A stretch of DNA of 64,000 nt. Source: Moringa oleifera (Eukaryota > Streptophyta > Magnoliopsida > Brassicales > Moringaceae). Under the pieces are notes generated by a model, which saw only the letters and a program-made list of their open reading frames with translations, was not told where the DNA came from and made no database searches. The translations under genes were made by a program, and so were the position numbers. Position 1 is the first letter of the stretch. The number at the start of each line of letters is the position of its first letter. Shown here piece by piece: positions 37,931-50,712 of the stretch. Location of the stretch: contig JAJFZO010000168.1 in the NCBI GenBank assembly GCA_021397835.1, positions 3,286,001-3,350,000 on the forward strand, in the 5' to 3' direction.

Positions 37931-40900
37931 TATTATATCAATAGTATATGTATTATGTTCGAAGTTTCAGATTAGAACCTATAAAAAAATTATATCTATT
38001 TGAGACTCATATTTTATTACATTCTCAATATGAGACTTTCGTCTATAATTTTCATTAATATTAATATATATGATATGAACATGACTTTTACTTGTATAAT
38101 TACTTGAATACTATTTTAAAATATTATCAAAATAATTTTTCTTTATAGTCAAGCCTAGTCAAAACAAGTAAAATATAAATATTTAAATAAAATAAAAAAA
38201 TATTTTATTTGTTTTGATAGTGTTTAAAAGAGTGTTAAAATGATTACATAAGTAAAAGTCGTATCCACATTATGTGTATGCATAAAATCATTAATATTAA
38301 TAAAAATTATGAATAAAAGTTTTACATTGAAAGTGTAATAAAAACATAAGTATCAAATAGATGTAATTTTTTCGCAAGCTTTGATTTGAAATTATAAATA
38401 AAATTCAAATCTTCTTCATGTAATTAATCTAATTTTTTTTATAGATTTAAATAAATATTTAATCTACTATCACAAAATTTTAAAAAAATTTTATTAGTAA
38501 AAATATTTTTTAAAATTTTTTATTAAAATTTAAAAATTTTATAATAAATAACTTGTGAGTTGAAAATTATTTCAAAGTAAGAGATTGACTTAGAATTTAT
38601 TTGAGTTATTTTTTAAAGTATTTTAACAACAAAAATATATATATTTTTACAATAGTTTAAGTCGATGTCAAATTTAATTATTTTCAATCAATATTTTTTT
38701 TTGATATATTTTGAAGTTTAAAGTAAATTTTAGGATAATTTTTTTTTAAAAAAAACCCTAAAGTATAACCCAAATTATGCCTCAAATCCTGCTGTTTAAA
38801 AAGTGACATGACGACCGATTTCTCATTAATTATCGAAAAAAATCCTAAACCATAACGACATCCAAAATTAACATTAAGTAAAGTGTAGTATTATCTTTTA
38901 TACGTACATATATATATATATATATTTCAAATGAGACTAGAAACTGAATTTTATTGCTTTTTTATATGATAGTAATTTTATTTTCAAAATTGCTTTGATT
39001 TTTAAGTTTTTTTTTTTAAATTGATGACAAAGGATGAGCGTGTATACTACTCCCAGTAGTTCATTAGCTGTTTGAAAGAGTTGGATTGATGAAAAATGTA
39101 GAACATGAGAAAATCATTATTAAGGATTTGAGAGAAAATGAGAAAGCTTAGTTTTAAATTCTTGAAAGATTTTTTTTTTAGAAAATTGAGATAAAGGAAA
39201 AGAATTAAAAAATAAAAAGAAAAATTAAAAAATAAATTTAGTTTTTGATCTCTCTCGATTTCTTCTTTTTTTATCTTTATCATCGTGGAGGTTCATATCT
39301 AACAACTCAATTCTTAAGTTTTAAATTAAAATTTAAAAAAATAACATGATTTATAATAGAAATTATAACAACAAATTAAAGATTTTATTAAAGGAGTAGA
39401 GTAGAAAGGAGAAGAAGAAATTACAAAGAAAAGAAGGAAGAGAAAGAGAAGAGAGAAACGGGAAAAGGAAAAAGAAAAAAGAATTTTTTTTTAACATCTC
39501 GATATTACCCTTGGTTAAAACCTAAGTGCCATTAATAAAAAGAATATTTCGTTAACGAATAATTTATATTGATTTGATATAAAAATTTAAGGTTTATTTC
39601 AATAATTTTTAAAGATCAAAATTTAATCGATATTAAAGGTATATTTCAGAGTTTTTTCGAAATATTTAACATAAATTTTAATAAAGAAAATGGAGTATTT
39701 TTTAAAATTTTGAATGATATTTATCTTTTTTTATTATATATATATATAGAGAGATAAGTGTCGAATATAATTGTTAGTAAATAAAAATTTTAGGATTGGC
39801 TAGGTATGCAGAGTAGAATAAAATTATTTGATTAGATAAAATAATTTAAAATATGATCGGTTTGGAATAAAATTATATATTTAACACTGTGATATGATAT
39901 TATTAAAATTAAACTAAACATTAATTATGATTCATGTTTATAATATCTTGATCTTAAAAAAAGAAAAAGACTAATTACACTACATGAGCTTATATTTTAT
40001 ATAACTTCTTAAATTAAAAATTATATAAAAATTATATTTAACCTTTTGATATCTTTTCAATGTGAGATTCTAATCAAATAAATTTTATTAACTTCAATGC
40101 TCAAGATTTGTAAGAAGTCACAATTATACCTTTGAAATAGTTAATAATCATTTTATTTTTTAAGATTTTTTCTTTTTTAATAAAATATGATGATTAAAAG
40201 AGATATATTAAAAATAAATTATATATCTATCTTAAGAAAAAGGTTATATATATTTTCTTAAAGTTTTTAAAAGATACATATAAGGTTATAAGGATAAAAT
40301 TGTCACTTTATACATTAAAAATTGTTAGTGTTAAAGTTAATAGAATCTATTAGACAAAGTTCTCATGTTGATAAAATTTGAAAATATTAGTCTTTAGTTG
40401 ATACAATATCTTAAATTGAGAATTTCTTTGGTTTAATTAACTTGAAAAAAATAAGATGTAATTAACAGATGACTATAATAATTATTTCATTTTTATTTTA
40501 TTTTTTAAAATTTACATTAATATAAATTTAAATATTTTGAAAATTTTGAATAAAATTGATAATAATTTAGAGTAGAATTCCAAGTGAATGTCCATGTTAG
40601 CTCTCAATTACACATTTTTTCAAATAAATTAATTATTTTTTAAAAAAATTAATGTTAGTCACTTGGTGGTGTTAATGAAGAGATTTTAGGTCCAGTTTGA
40701 ACAAAGATCATTTAGGACTTCAAAGAATTTTTGTGCTTACACCAAACATAAAGCAACTAAATATCATATTATAATAAGCTCTCAATTGATAATTTTCTTT
40801 CAATTGATACTATAACTTGGGCTTAAATTGCTTTATTAGATCCTACAAAACATCACAACATATAAACAAAAATTTGAAATAAAGGTTAACAAATTTTGTA

Positions 40901-41040
40901 GTTCGAATCGAATTATTAAATAAGTTATATAATCTCAATTATTGCAATCATATATTTATAGTTTAATTTCTACAGTTTTAATTTGATTTTAATCATTACT
41001 TCCGTCAATTGAGTTTTAATGACATTTTAGAAATCGTAAC
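37931..41040. other. A+T-rich intergenic DNA
   Basis: No coding region was recognised. It contains simple (TA)n runs (about 38909-38925 and 39737-39749) and a short GA-rich block at 39400-39480. The Lys/Phe-rich frame at 39047-39283 is low-complexity. Confidence 0.4.
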
Positions 41041-41049
41041 ATAATAAAT

Positions 41050-44010
41050 CAACTTTCTTGCTGTTGTTATTAGTATATAAACGATTTTCTCTATTTGAGA
41101 GTATCTGATCTTAGCATCTTGTAGCACTTTATTAACGTAATAAATCAGCTTTTGTCTGTCATCTTCAAGCCTGATTAATATTACATTTATAGCCTCTTTG
41201 GAAGCTATCGGGTAAAAATAAAAAGCTTCATTTTTTCTTAAGGTGAAAGAGGAATGGTATGCTTTAAAGGTAGTTCTTTAGCTATTGAAAAACTTCTTGA
41301 TATTAGGATGTCCACTAGAATTCTTTGACATTCCTTAAAACTTTGAAAAGCAAGCATCTCTTGGCATGTTCTGAAATGAAGCAACTTAATTAGAGCAATA
41401 ATCTCCTAGTTAGCATTCGTACTTCTTTTACATTTTTGGGTGGATTCCATATTGGCTATAGCTTGTATATTTTTAGATTTACCATACCTCTTTAAGTGAT
41501 CTCAAATACTAAGAATTTTCACAAAGATACTCAAAAGGCACATTTGGTTACATTAAACTTCATTTAATTTTCGAAGAACAATAAATGTTTCATAGAGGTT
41601 TTTGATTGCTCTTGCTTGTTTTTACTTTTTATGATCATATCATCCACATATGCTTCCATGTTTCTTTCAAATTGTTACTTAGAAACTTTATTTACCAAAG
41701 CATTAATATGTTGCTTTAGCATTTTTTAGGCCAAATTGGCTGATTGTGTAGCAATAAATTCCTAATTTGATTATGAAATAGGTTCTTTCTTTGTCCTTAA
41801 GATCCATTGAATTTGATTATATCAAGAGTAGTTATCCATTAAGTTGAAAAGTGCATGCCTAGATATATTGTTTATAAGTTGATCGATTCTTGATAGTAGA
41901 TAGCTGTCTTTTAAACAAGCTTTATTGAAGTCAGTAAAATTGATGCACATACATCACTTTTCATTGGACTTTTTAACTATCATCATGTCTGACATCCATT
42001 TGGGATAGTAAACTTCACAAATAAAACCAACTTCTAATGAGGCAAAAACCTCTTTTTTAATCATTATTTTTCTTTTTGATAATTTTTTTTCTTGTTTTTC
42101 AAGAAAACCATTGGACTGATTTCTAAGTGATACCTTATTACTTTGTCTATCTTCGATACCTTCGAGGGGGACGAATATGTATTTGTGCTTTTTTTAAAAA
42201 TCCACTATTTCAACTTTTTCCTTTTCAACTAAAAGGCCCCAGTGTAAGTCGTTTCATATTGAACCATACTCATGTGCACATTGTGAAGCTATCAATAGCT
42301 TTTACTTTTATAAGTTTTTTCCCATCCTTTTATCCAAGCTTATTTGACACATTAGCTTATTCCTTCCCTTTAAGTAACATCCTATAATAACTTCTAATTA
42401 TATGTTGATCATCCTTAACGTCCTAATTCATGTTGAGGTTAGAAAGTCGATGCCAAGATGATAGGATAATGTCACTATATTTGAAATTGTTCTAAGTTGG
42501 CCTCCTAATAATAGATGCCCACAGCCTTTACCACCAAGAAATTTACCAGCATTATTGTGATTTTTTTTCATTTACTCCTATTGTTACTAGTAGCTTAATG
42601 ATTCCTTCCACCAAAATTTCTTTTCCAATAAAAGCTGTAAAAGACATGTTGAATAGTCTTAGCTTATGTGCTAGCAATCCTAGTGTCAAGAACGTTTAGT
42701 AATACAGGACATTTGCAGAACTCTCAGTATCTACTAATATCTTTGTCACATCAAAATTAGCGATGACAAGTGTAACTATAGTGCATCATTGTGAAGGGTC
42801 AAGACTTATTGTGAATCTTTTTTGTAGAAAATAATAATCTCTCTAATACGAGCCTTTTTTCAGTTCTAGTTTGTGTTTCAATCTTTTTCTTACATAAGCT
42901 TTTCTTTAAGAGGAGGATTGTTGACGAACCCATGCTTATGACTAGTATGGTAATGATTCGTTTATCAAAGTTATAAGCCTGGTCAGGATTTCTAGGTTGC
43001 AGTTAAAGGGAAGCTAGTGGAGAAGATTATGCCCGAGGCTCTTTTGAGTTATTGCTCGAGCTTCTCATTTTTAACAAGTTCCTCTATTAAGGAACCTCTC
43101 ACATCATTTATCCTTCCTAAGTTCTTCCTTATATCAATGTCACGAGATAGATGTCCGCTCTTGATTAAGTTCTTAATTTCTTCTTTCAATGATCTATAAA
43201 CTTCAATATCATATCGATGATCATTATGAAAGCGACAAAGTTTTCTTTTATATCTATGGTTTGGATTTAAGAGCATTTGAGTTGGCCTTCTAATTTTTGG
43301 ATCATCTTTCATTATCGTGTAGATATGCCTTCTAGAAATCATCCAGGAGATACACTTACCTCTTCTTCCTTTGGATCCTTTCTTTTAGGACCTCATCTTC
43401 ATCTATCTCTGTTACCGATTTTTAGTACCTTCTCTTTTATGCTTCTTAAAGAAGCAACAACTCTTAGATTCTATAATGATTCAAACTATCATTTAATGTC
43501 CTCTTTCTTATTCATGTAATTTTGAACTTTAACAAGCAAAGAATCCGTAAAGATAAATAAGCTTTTGCTCAATGTGTTATAGAATAAACATGACTGCAAG
43601 CCTTCTTTGATAGTTTAAACAACTACTGTTTGTTAGAACTCTTTAATTTTCAACATGGTTTTCATCAATCTACGAATGTAAAGGATTTACCTAATTTTTG
43701 TTTTAACAAGTTTTTCTTCTTTATCATGCTACTTACAAATCTAGATAAAAGAAGGGCCTGAAAACTGTTAATCACCCTAGGTTTTAAAGAAGAGTACCAA
43801 GATCTTGCTACTTTGACTAATGTGATTGGAACAACCAACATAGTATAGTGTATTAGGTAGCTTGCATAGTCATAAGGGTTTTGAACCACTTCAAGTGATC
43901 TTTAGGATTCGATATTCCATCGTAAGATTCGTATTTCGTAGTGATTGGATAAGTGTCAGTCTGTTTAACCATCGTTTTAAGTTTTTATATTTTAAGTCTC
44001 TAAGATGAAA
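41050..44010 (-). mobile_element. Decayed Ty3/Gypsy LTR retrotransposon, gag to RNase H
   Basis: Read leftwards, translated fragments in shifting frames follow Ty3/Gypsy order. Gag pieces lie at about 43990-43670 (YESYDGISNPKDHLKWFK and ARSWYSSLKPRVINSF) and at 43342-43049 (CRFHNDHRYDIEVYRSLKEE and NLIKSGHL). An aspartic protease piece is near 42790-42690, where the usual DSGSSADIL reads DTESSANVL. Reverse transcriptase lies at about 42010-41600 (SNEKXCMCINFTDFNKAC and EAYVDDMIIKS; X is a stop). A connection/RNase H piece lies at about 41520-41070 (YYVNKVLQDAKIRYSQIEK). Stops and frameshifts are frequent, so it is not functional. LTRs were not identified and no integrase was recognised. Confidence 0.8.
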
Positions 44011-44344
44011 TTCTTTTGGACAAAAGCTGACAGATACTTCGTTACTTTTGTTTTTTCCTTTTGGACTGTATGTGCTCCATTTGTGCATGTTTTCTATCAA
44101 TACTAAATAGCCTAAGATAAGGTTCTTTGGCTCTATTCCCTCACTTTTTCTTGAAGTTCTTATTTCTCTTCGTTAGGAGAATTATGTGCTAAAAGGTTAT
44201 GGTAAAGGGAATGATCATGAAATCATTGTCGATTGAGGGTGTTTGAAGAAATTGCACTATTTACTCCATTTGCAGTTTATGGTTGAAAGTTAATCTTTAG
44301 TAGGGCTCAAAATTAGGATTTTTAGCATTTATTTTTTTTAAGGA

Positions 44345-44860
44345 AAACTAAAAACTATTGCATTAAATCATGAACTAAAACATTAGATAGGAAATATGGA
44401 AGGACATCATTCCTAACCTCTTAACCAAATTGCACCGCAGTAGCTCTTGCTGACAAGTGAGTTACTAAATTTATTAATCACCTTGCACACATGAATTTTC
44501 AATTGATAATGTCTTTTGACCTAAAAAAAACACACACACACACAATCTTAAACTATTATACTAAACAAAGAAAAAGTCCTAATCCAACGCCAAAAGCGAT
44601 TAATGAAGCATAAAATAATTAGTTTCTATAACCACATTTGACACATTCATCCTCTTTAATCAACTAAGTGCTTCTCTACATGATAACCATTCAATAACAC
44701 CAGAATCTAAAGATCCTCTAAGTATCCTATTGTATGCAATAAGGAACTCCCTATGAGTCATTTCATAAGATGCAACCAAATCCTAGTAGATTAAGATACG
44801 ATAAAATTGGCATTCTTAGAAAGGGTAGTTGGGGTGATTGTGTTACTATTGGATGGATCG
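44345..44860 (-). mobile_element. Relic of an RNase H-like domain of plant LINE type
   Basis: Minus-strand fragments in broken frames resemble the RVT_3 type of RNase H: SGVIEWLSCREALS, then MNVSNVVIETNYFML, and further on HLSARATAVQFG ending near VLVHDLMQ. These correspond to the central strand-helix part and the 'VAH.LAR' end of the domain. It lies just upstream, in transcription sense, of the Gypsy relic but is a different element type. Non-functional. Confidence 0.5.
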
Positions 44861-46345
44861 CCATAAGAGGTGATAATGCATGGGATAATAAGGGATGGTA
44901 GTTACAGATCTCACAATTTGAGGTGACTTAATCGGAAGGGCCAACATCGTCATCGAAGCAGTTATCATAGAAATGGATGAGGTGTAGATAGAAAGCATTA
45001 GGATAATGATGTTTACCTACATAAAGGGAGATTGCAGAAGAAGAATTGCTAAAACAAATATGGTGGCTTAGTCGACTGCTTAGTTGAGGACAACTTGAAT
45101 TTGAGATGAAGATCTTGCTCTATGTAAGGCCTTAGCTTCCACAATCCCAAAAAAGCATTAATTCATATTTTCAAAATCAGTAAGAAAAGATTAAGCTCAT
45201 AAAGAGTAAAATAAGGTGAAATCTAAGAGCTGATAAAGACGAATTCCTACATAGGAGAGGTAAGCATAAGTGTGTCCCTTTTAATCACTCCAATGCTTAA
45301 GTCATTGAAATTGGCATTGTAATTATAAGTAAAGATGAAAAAAAAAATCTTGTGTTCATGAGAATTCGTAATATAAGTATTTATAAAAAGGTGAAAACAT
45401 GCTTCACAGTTGGAATGTTAACGCATGTGCTTGCAAGTCCTGCCCCATTACTATTGAAAAGGTTACAGAGGAGACAACACGAGAGGTCAACAACGAGGGT
45501 ATTTTCATCTTTTTTCGTTGATGAAGCTTTTTGAGTAAGTTGAGTTGGAATGAATCATCAGGTCGAACTCAGTTGTCTTGTTGGACAAAGTTACTTTATT
45601 TAGGTCAATCATGATATCATTTTATGGATATGAGTCTGGGTTACCCATTTTACCAGTATCAACTTATACTCCATTAAAAAATAGATATATAAATAAGATA
45701 AGATAATGAAAAAGAATATCTCTTCTAAAAATTATATTTTATTATCTATCTAACAAAAATGAAGATAAAAAATTTTTATTTAAAAAGTAAAATACTTTAC
45801 CCCTTTAAATAAATAAATAAAAAATTTTTGTTTTCGTTCTCATTCACCCTTTTAAATAAATAACAATAAAATTTTGTTTTCATCTCTGTCTTATTTTTTA
45901 TTTATCGATTTTAAATGCATTAAAATTTGTAATATCTTATTATAAATTTTTCATAAGAATTCAAAACAATTTATATATATATATGATACCAATATTGATG
46001 TAAATTTTTTTTATTATTACTAAATTTATTAGTTTAATATTTAATGTGATAAAACGACTTCTTACATTTGTATAACTTCAACGTTGACTTACCAATAATG
46101 TGCATTGCTTCTTTTCATGTTCATGCAAATATATTATTTTTTGATAAAAAATTAATAATGTAAAAATACTTTAAAAAGTAACCATCTATATCAAATGTTG
46201 TATTATCTTTATATTGGAAATTATTCATTTTAAAAATATTTTTATAATAAGAAAATTTATGTAAAATTATTTATTGATATTATTTTTATATTATTAAAAT
46301 TTTAAAACATTAACTTATATATCAATAATAAAAAACTAAAAAAAA
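44861..46345. other. Intergenic DNA, nothing recognised
   Basis: The left half is moderately A+T-rich and may be further element debris. The right half, from about 45660, is very A+T-rich. No credible gene or RNA. Confidence 0.35.
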
Positions 46346-46349
46346 AATG

Positions 46350-46900
46350 AAGCTAAAAGTCACATCCTTTTGCTCAGAAAAGAATGGGAGATTGCATGAA
46401 AGATTACAATCATTTTGTAGTAGATATCCATAAATGTTGAAATATCCTCTACCCAAATTACACCTCTTAACCCAATTGCTAAGCTATTAGCAACTCCATT
46501 ACCAGTTCTCCCAACATGAATAAACTGGCATTGATAAACCACAGATATTAAACAAACTGCTTTTTCAATGATGTTATCAATTGGAGAGAACTCTTTTCTT
46601 CACATTTTTTTTTATTAATATTAATGAATCTCCTTCAAAATGACCACATTCTGAAATCCCATATCAGCATCCAAATGCATTGCCTATTGACTTTGCTTCA
46701 ACAGAGAAAGAATCATATATGTCAATAGCAAATGAAACTTTAACATCCACAAATGGAACTTCAATACCACACATGATGAAGTTCAAAAACAAAGTGCACC
46801 ATCAAAATTGATTTTCACCATGTTAATCATTAGTAGACTCCATTGTTTACATGATTTATTTTATCTCTACTCTGACTGTAAATACTGTTTCATAGCATAG
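46350..46900 (-). mobile_element. Second LINE-type RNase H relic
   Basis: Minus-strand fragments: MVKINFDGAL near 46820, a GFQNVVILKEIH-like stretch near 46640, then CQFIHVGRTGNGVANSLA at about 46525-46470, close to the end of an open 60-codon piece (46360-46542). This is the canonical order of the RVT_3 RNase H domain at the end of plant LINE polyproteins. Sequence further upstream, to about 47100, may be the zinc-knuckle-like part, but it is weaker. Stops and frame changes make it a relic. Confidence 0.6.
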
Positions 46901-47879
46901 ACAATTCCGCTAACAGATTTAGCTTTACCATCATGAACAACTTTATTCCTCTTTCCAAATTATCCAACATACCATAACAAACTTTTCTAAATCATGTTGT
47001 CTGTGTCAATGCACATATTTATCCATTCACGATATTATGAAATACCGTGTTGGACTACATTCTCTCAAACTATATCATCCTATTGGTGACATGTAAGATA
47101 TTCTCTAATAACATCAATTCCCCTATCAAAAAATTTGTTTATAACTAAAAGTATATACCATCTTAATATCCATAGGAAGATATGAATCTTTTTCAAAATT
47201 ATTAGGAACTGAATCTTCTTCCAAATGAGATGACTAACCAACAAATTTTGTTCTGAAAAATTACTCTGTCAGCAAATCATTTGTATGCATCTTAAATACC
47301 ATTAGAATTTGAATACCATACGATAAGATAAGCCAAGGAGAGGTTGAGTGCTCGTTAAAGGTACTTTGTTTTATGATGGAGATAGGCAAAGATGACTTTT
47401 GGGTAATCAGCTGTCGCGTTTTCCTTATACATACAAAATTGTGAGACCTTGCCACCCTTAACAGTCTGTCCCAGCTTTTCCACTTGCAATTTTGGACACA
47501 AGCGTCAATCAAATATCAATAAAGACAAACATAATTTCGGACAAAAGATTACTACAGATCATAATGCATCAGTTTAAGATAAAAACTTCCCTTCCTAGTC
47601 CAGAATCAATTACACTAAAACAAGGAATAAAAAATTATCATAGGCAAATTTACTAATAAATAATAACTAATTTCCAAAAATAGAAGCATTCAAAGCAATT
47701 TAAAACATGATACTAATTAATATAAAGTTTATGTAATTGATCAAATCCCAATCAAGTATAATTATAAAATGAAATTGGATCAAATCATGGAATAGAACTT
47801 AAAACTTCAAAATTAAAATAATTAAGTGATCAAACTTTTAAGTATGCTTCTCAACTGAATTTGCCATTGGATAAAATAT

Positions 47880-48145
47880 GCAGACACATTATACCCATCA
47901 ATGTAAATACCAAATGCACAAGGTCATCTCTTAGTTTAGGACTCCTGAATTAAAACAGTCATTAATGAATTCAGAGAGAACGTTGATTCATATAAGCAAA
48001 AGGAAAACATGCAGACAAAGCATTATACCCATCAATGTGAATACCAAATTCGAGCGGTCATCTCTTAGTTTAGGACTCCCAACTTAAAAACAGTCATTAA
48101 TGAATTCTGAGAGAATGTTGATTCATGTAAGAAGCAAAAGGTAAG
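47880..48145. repeat. Tandem duplication, two units of about 131 bases
   Basis: Unit 1 is about 47880-48010 and unit 2 about 48011-48145. They share blocks such as cattatacccatcaatgt, ggtcatctcttagtttagga, cagtcattaatgaattc and gttgattcat. The units differ by scattered substitutions and 1-4-base indels (roughly 85-90% alike by eye). The sequence is non-coding and lies between the LINE relic and the KH gene. Confidence 0.85.
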
Positions 48146-50712
48146 GAGAGCTACAAGCTGATGTTTCACAGCATAACCATTCAAAGAACGCAACTTCTAC
48201 CAGTCAGCCAATAACATAAATTGTCTGCACCACTATCCTCAAATAAAAATCTTAAACTTTCAACAGCTAAAACATCAGTTTTCGTGCCTTGCATGACATT
48301 TTAAGGATATGCAGAAACCCATCACTGGGAAGCAATTTCATGAAAACAGAAGGATTAACATGGTTTCAGACTTTAACATAATCATCAATCTAAAGAGAAC
48401 TAAGTTTTATTCTATTCACTGAATAATACAAATACAGTCTACAAAGAGTCAGAACTTAAAAAAGGAGAAAAAAAGAAAGCTAGTTTTGATCCAAACATAC
48501 AAATTTAAGATGTCAATCACTTCCATCATTCACATTAACGAGCTGGAGGCTACGATCAAAAATATGATCATATGCTCATTCAACATTCTGCTCAGTAAAC
48601 ATCAGTATGTGAGACCACAACCCAATCCCAAATGAACATGAACTTAACCGGTTACCAGGATATCTAACGTTGGTATCATCTAAAGGATGACTAAAGATGG
48701 GAGCATGACGCAATGATCAAGAAAATTTGTGTACTTGAGGAGGAGAAAAGAAGAGGAGAAATGAGGCAATAATGAAGAGGATCCCGCATTTTATACTGCT
48801 AAAAAGAGAAGAAGGCCAAAATGAAAACTACACACTTCAAATGTGAATAGATTATCAGTGAGTATTAAAACTAGAACTCATACATCTTCTCTAGGAAATC
48901 TAGAGGCTCATTACTTCAACTAAACCCATTTCTAAATGAGTGCTGAAAAGCAATAGCAACCCTACTCAACCTAAAAGACCTCTTCTGTTGAGTGACCTTA
49001 AAGAACCTAACATCAGTTGAGTTTTAACTGATCAATCTGATAGTGATATACTCAAAATAAGATATAGCACGGCGACATCTTTCAAAAATATTCATCATAG
49101 AAGCAACTTGCATTGACATTGGGAAACAAGTTTCCTACATGGTAATATTTGGAGAAGCTGTCAGCCATTTGAATCCCAGATGGCATTTTCTACAGGAGGA
49201 AAGCACCCACTGGCTTATCATCACGAAAATGCAAAGCAATCCATTGAATAGCTAAAATGAAATAATAGGACACACAAAACTTGGGCAGAATGCACCAGCT
49301 GAGGAGTGTTGTCAATTTAGAACTAAAGTAAGATCAGCTAGCTTCCTACTTGTTTTGTTTCGCTACATATGGGTAGCATTTAGATAGAAAACGTAAAACA
49401 AAAAGAAGGTACAAATTGCATAAGAATAACATCATTATTGAGTATTTGAGAAGTTTACACTTGAAACCAAGTGTAAACATGGTGAGAACGTAGCTGCCAA
49501 CCATTTATATGCCGTTAAATAAGGGGCAAGTGCTGGTAGCTATGTTTTAGGAAAATATACAAGTATTCTGATGTGTGGTGCAAATGTGATCAGAAAAGAA
49601 GGTATTGACTGTGGTGGAAGTTCAAAAAAGACGAGAATAATTTTGTGAGGAAATTAGATGTGATGATAGTGCGCACAAACAATAAATTTTATTGATGAAC
49701 CCAATTTAACTTAATGTATCATCAATTGAGCTATGTGAGGCAGCAGACCTACTAACTCAAGAAACTGATAGAACGGAGAACACCATAAATTGGAACATGT
49801 CCTTCACTTCCAAGGAGGTCATCTCTGAGAACTGGGGAGAAAAGAAGCCTAAGGACCATTTCAAAATATACCTTCACAGGTTAGAAACACAGCACATATT
49901 AAATCTTGTATTACACATGGAATGGAAATTTGAGAATTAAACCTAAATGAGCATATCAAGAGAAGCCAGAAAGCATAAGGAATAATGCGATGAAATAGAG
50001 TAATTTTGTGGATTAGTTTTTGCATTGATGTATCCATAACCCAGGACTGTGACACGAGAATGTGAACTATAAAGAGGAGAGAAACTCAGAACTGCACAGA
50101 GTTGACTATAGCTTATTTAGATCCAAGTGATGATTTCCATTTTCTTCTAAGCTGCAGTACATGCACAGGCAAAGAGAACACTAAGGAATAATCACCAGCA
50201 ATTGCATTGTACCGTACATCTTTGGGGGAAACATCCTTCTGTCAGGACAGCCAAGAGCAAGAGATTGAATGACCAGAAATATAACATGCATATATTATGA
50301 GCCGACAATCATGGATGCTGAAATATTTCCTAGCGCAAATATCAATTTGAGTGCAACAATATTGGATAAAAGGTGGACCCCACACTAAACCAAAGACAAG
50401 ACCTGATGAAACAATACGCAAGGAAAGAAAGAGAGATCCTAACATGTTCTAGGATATCCCAAGATGGAGAATAATTTGAGCAACGAAGACGGAACCCTAA
50501 CTCCAATGAATGTTAAACCAGCAGCAACTCTTTCCCACATGATCTTGATAGGCAGTATCACAGAAGAAACATGAATAGCCCACTTGAGGAAGCCTAGGAT
50601 ATGAAGCCTTCTCCAGAAATCAACCTAAAGGAACTATGGAGAGTAAATATTTGTGGGAGAGATTTTCCAAGATTTAACTATTCACCTTCACAACCTCAAG
50701 TGTCCTCAAAAC
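48146..50712. other. 3' flank of the KH-domain gene
   Basis: Balanced composition but no recognisable exon, RNA gene or element. The part nearest 50712 is the presumed 3' untranslated region of the leftward-transcribed KH gene. Frames at 49861-50055 and 50242-50445 are not supported. Confidence 0.35.
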
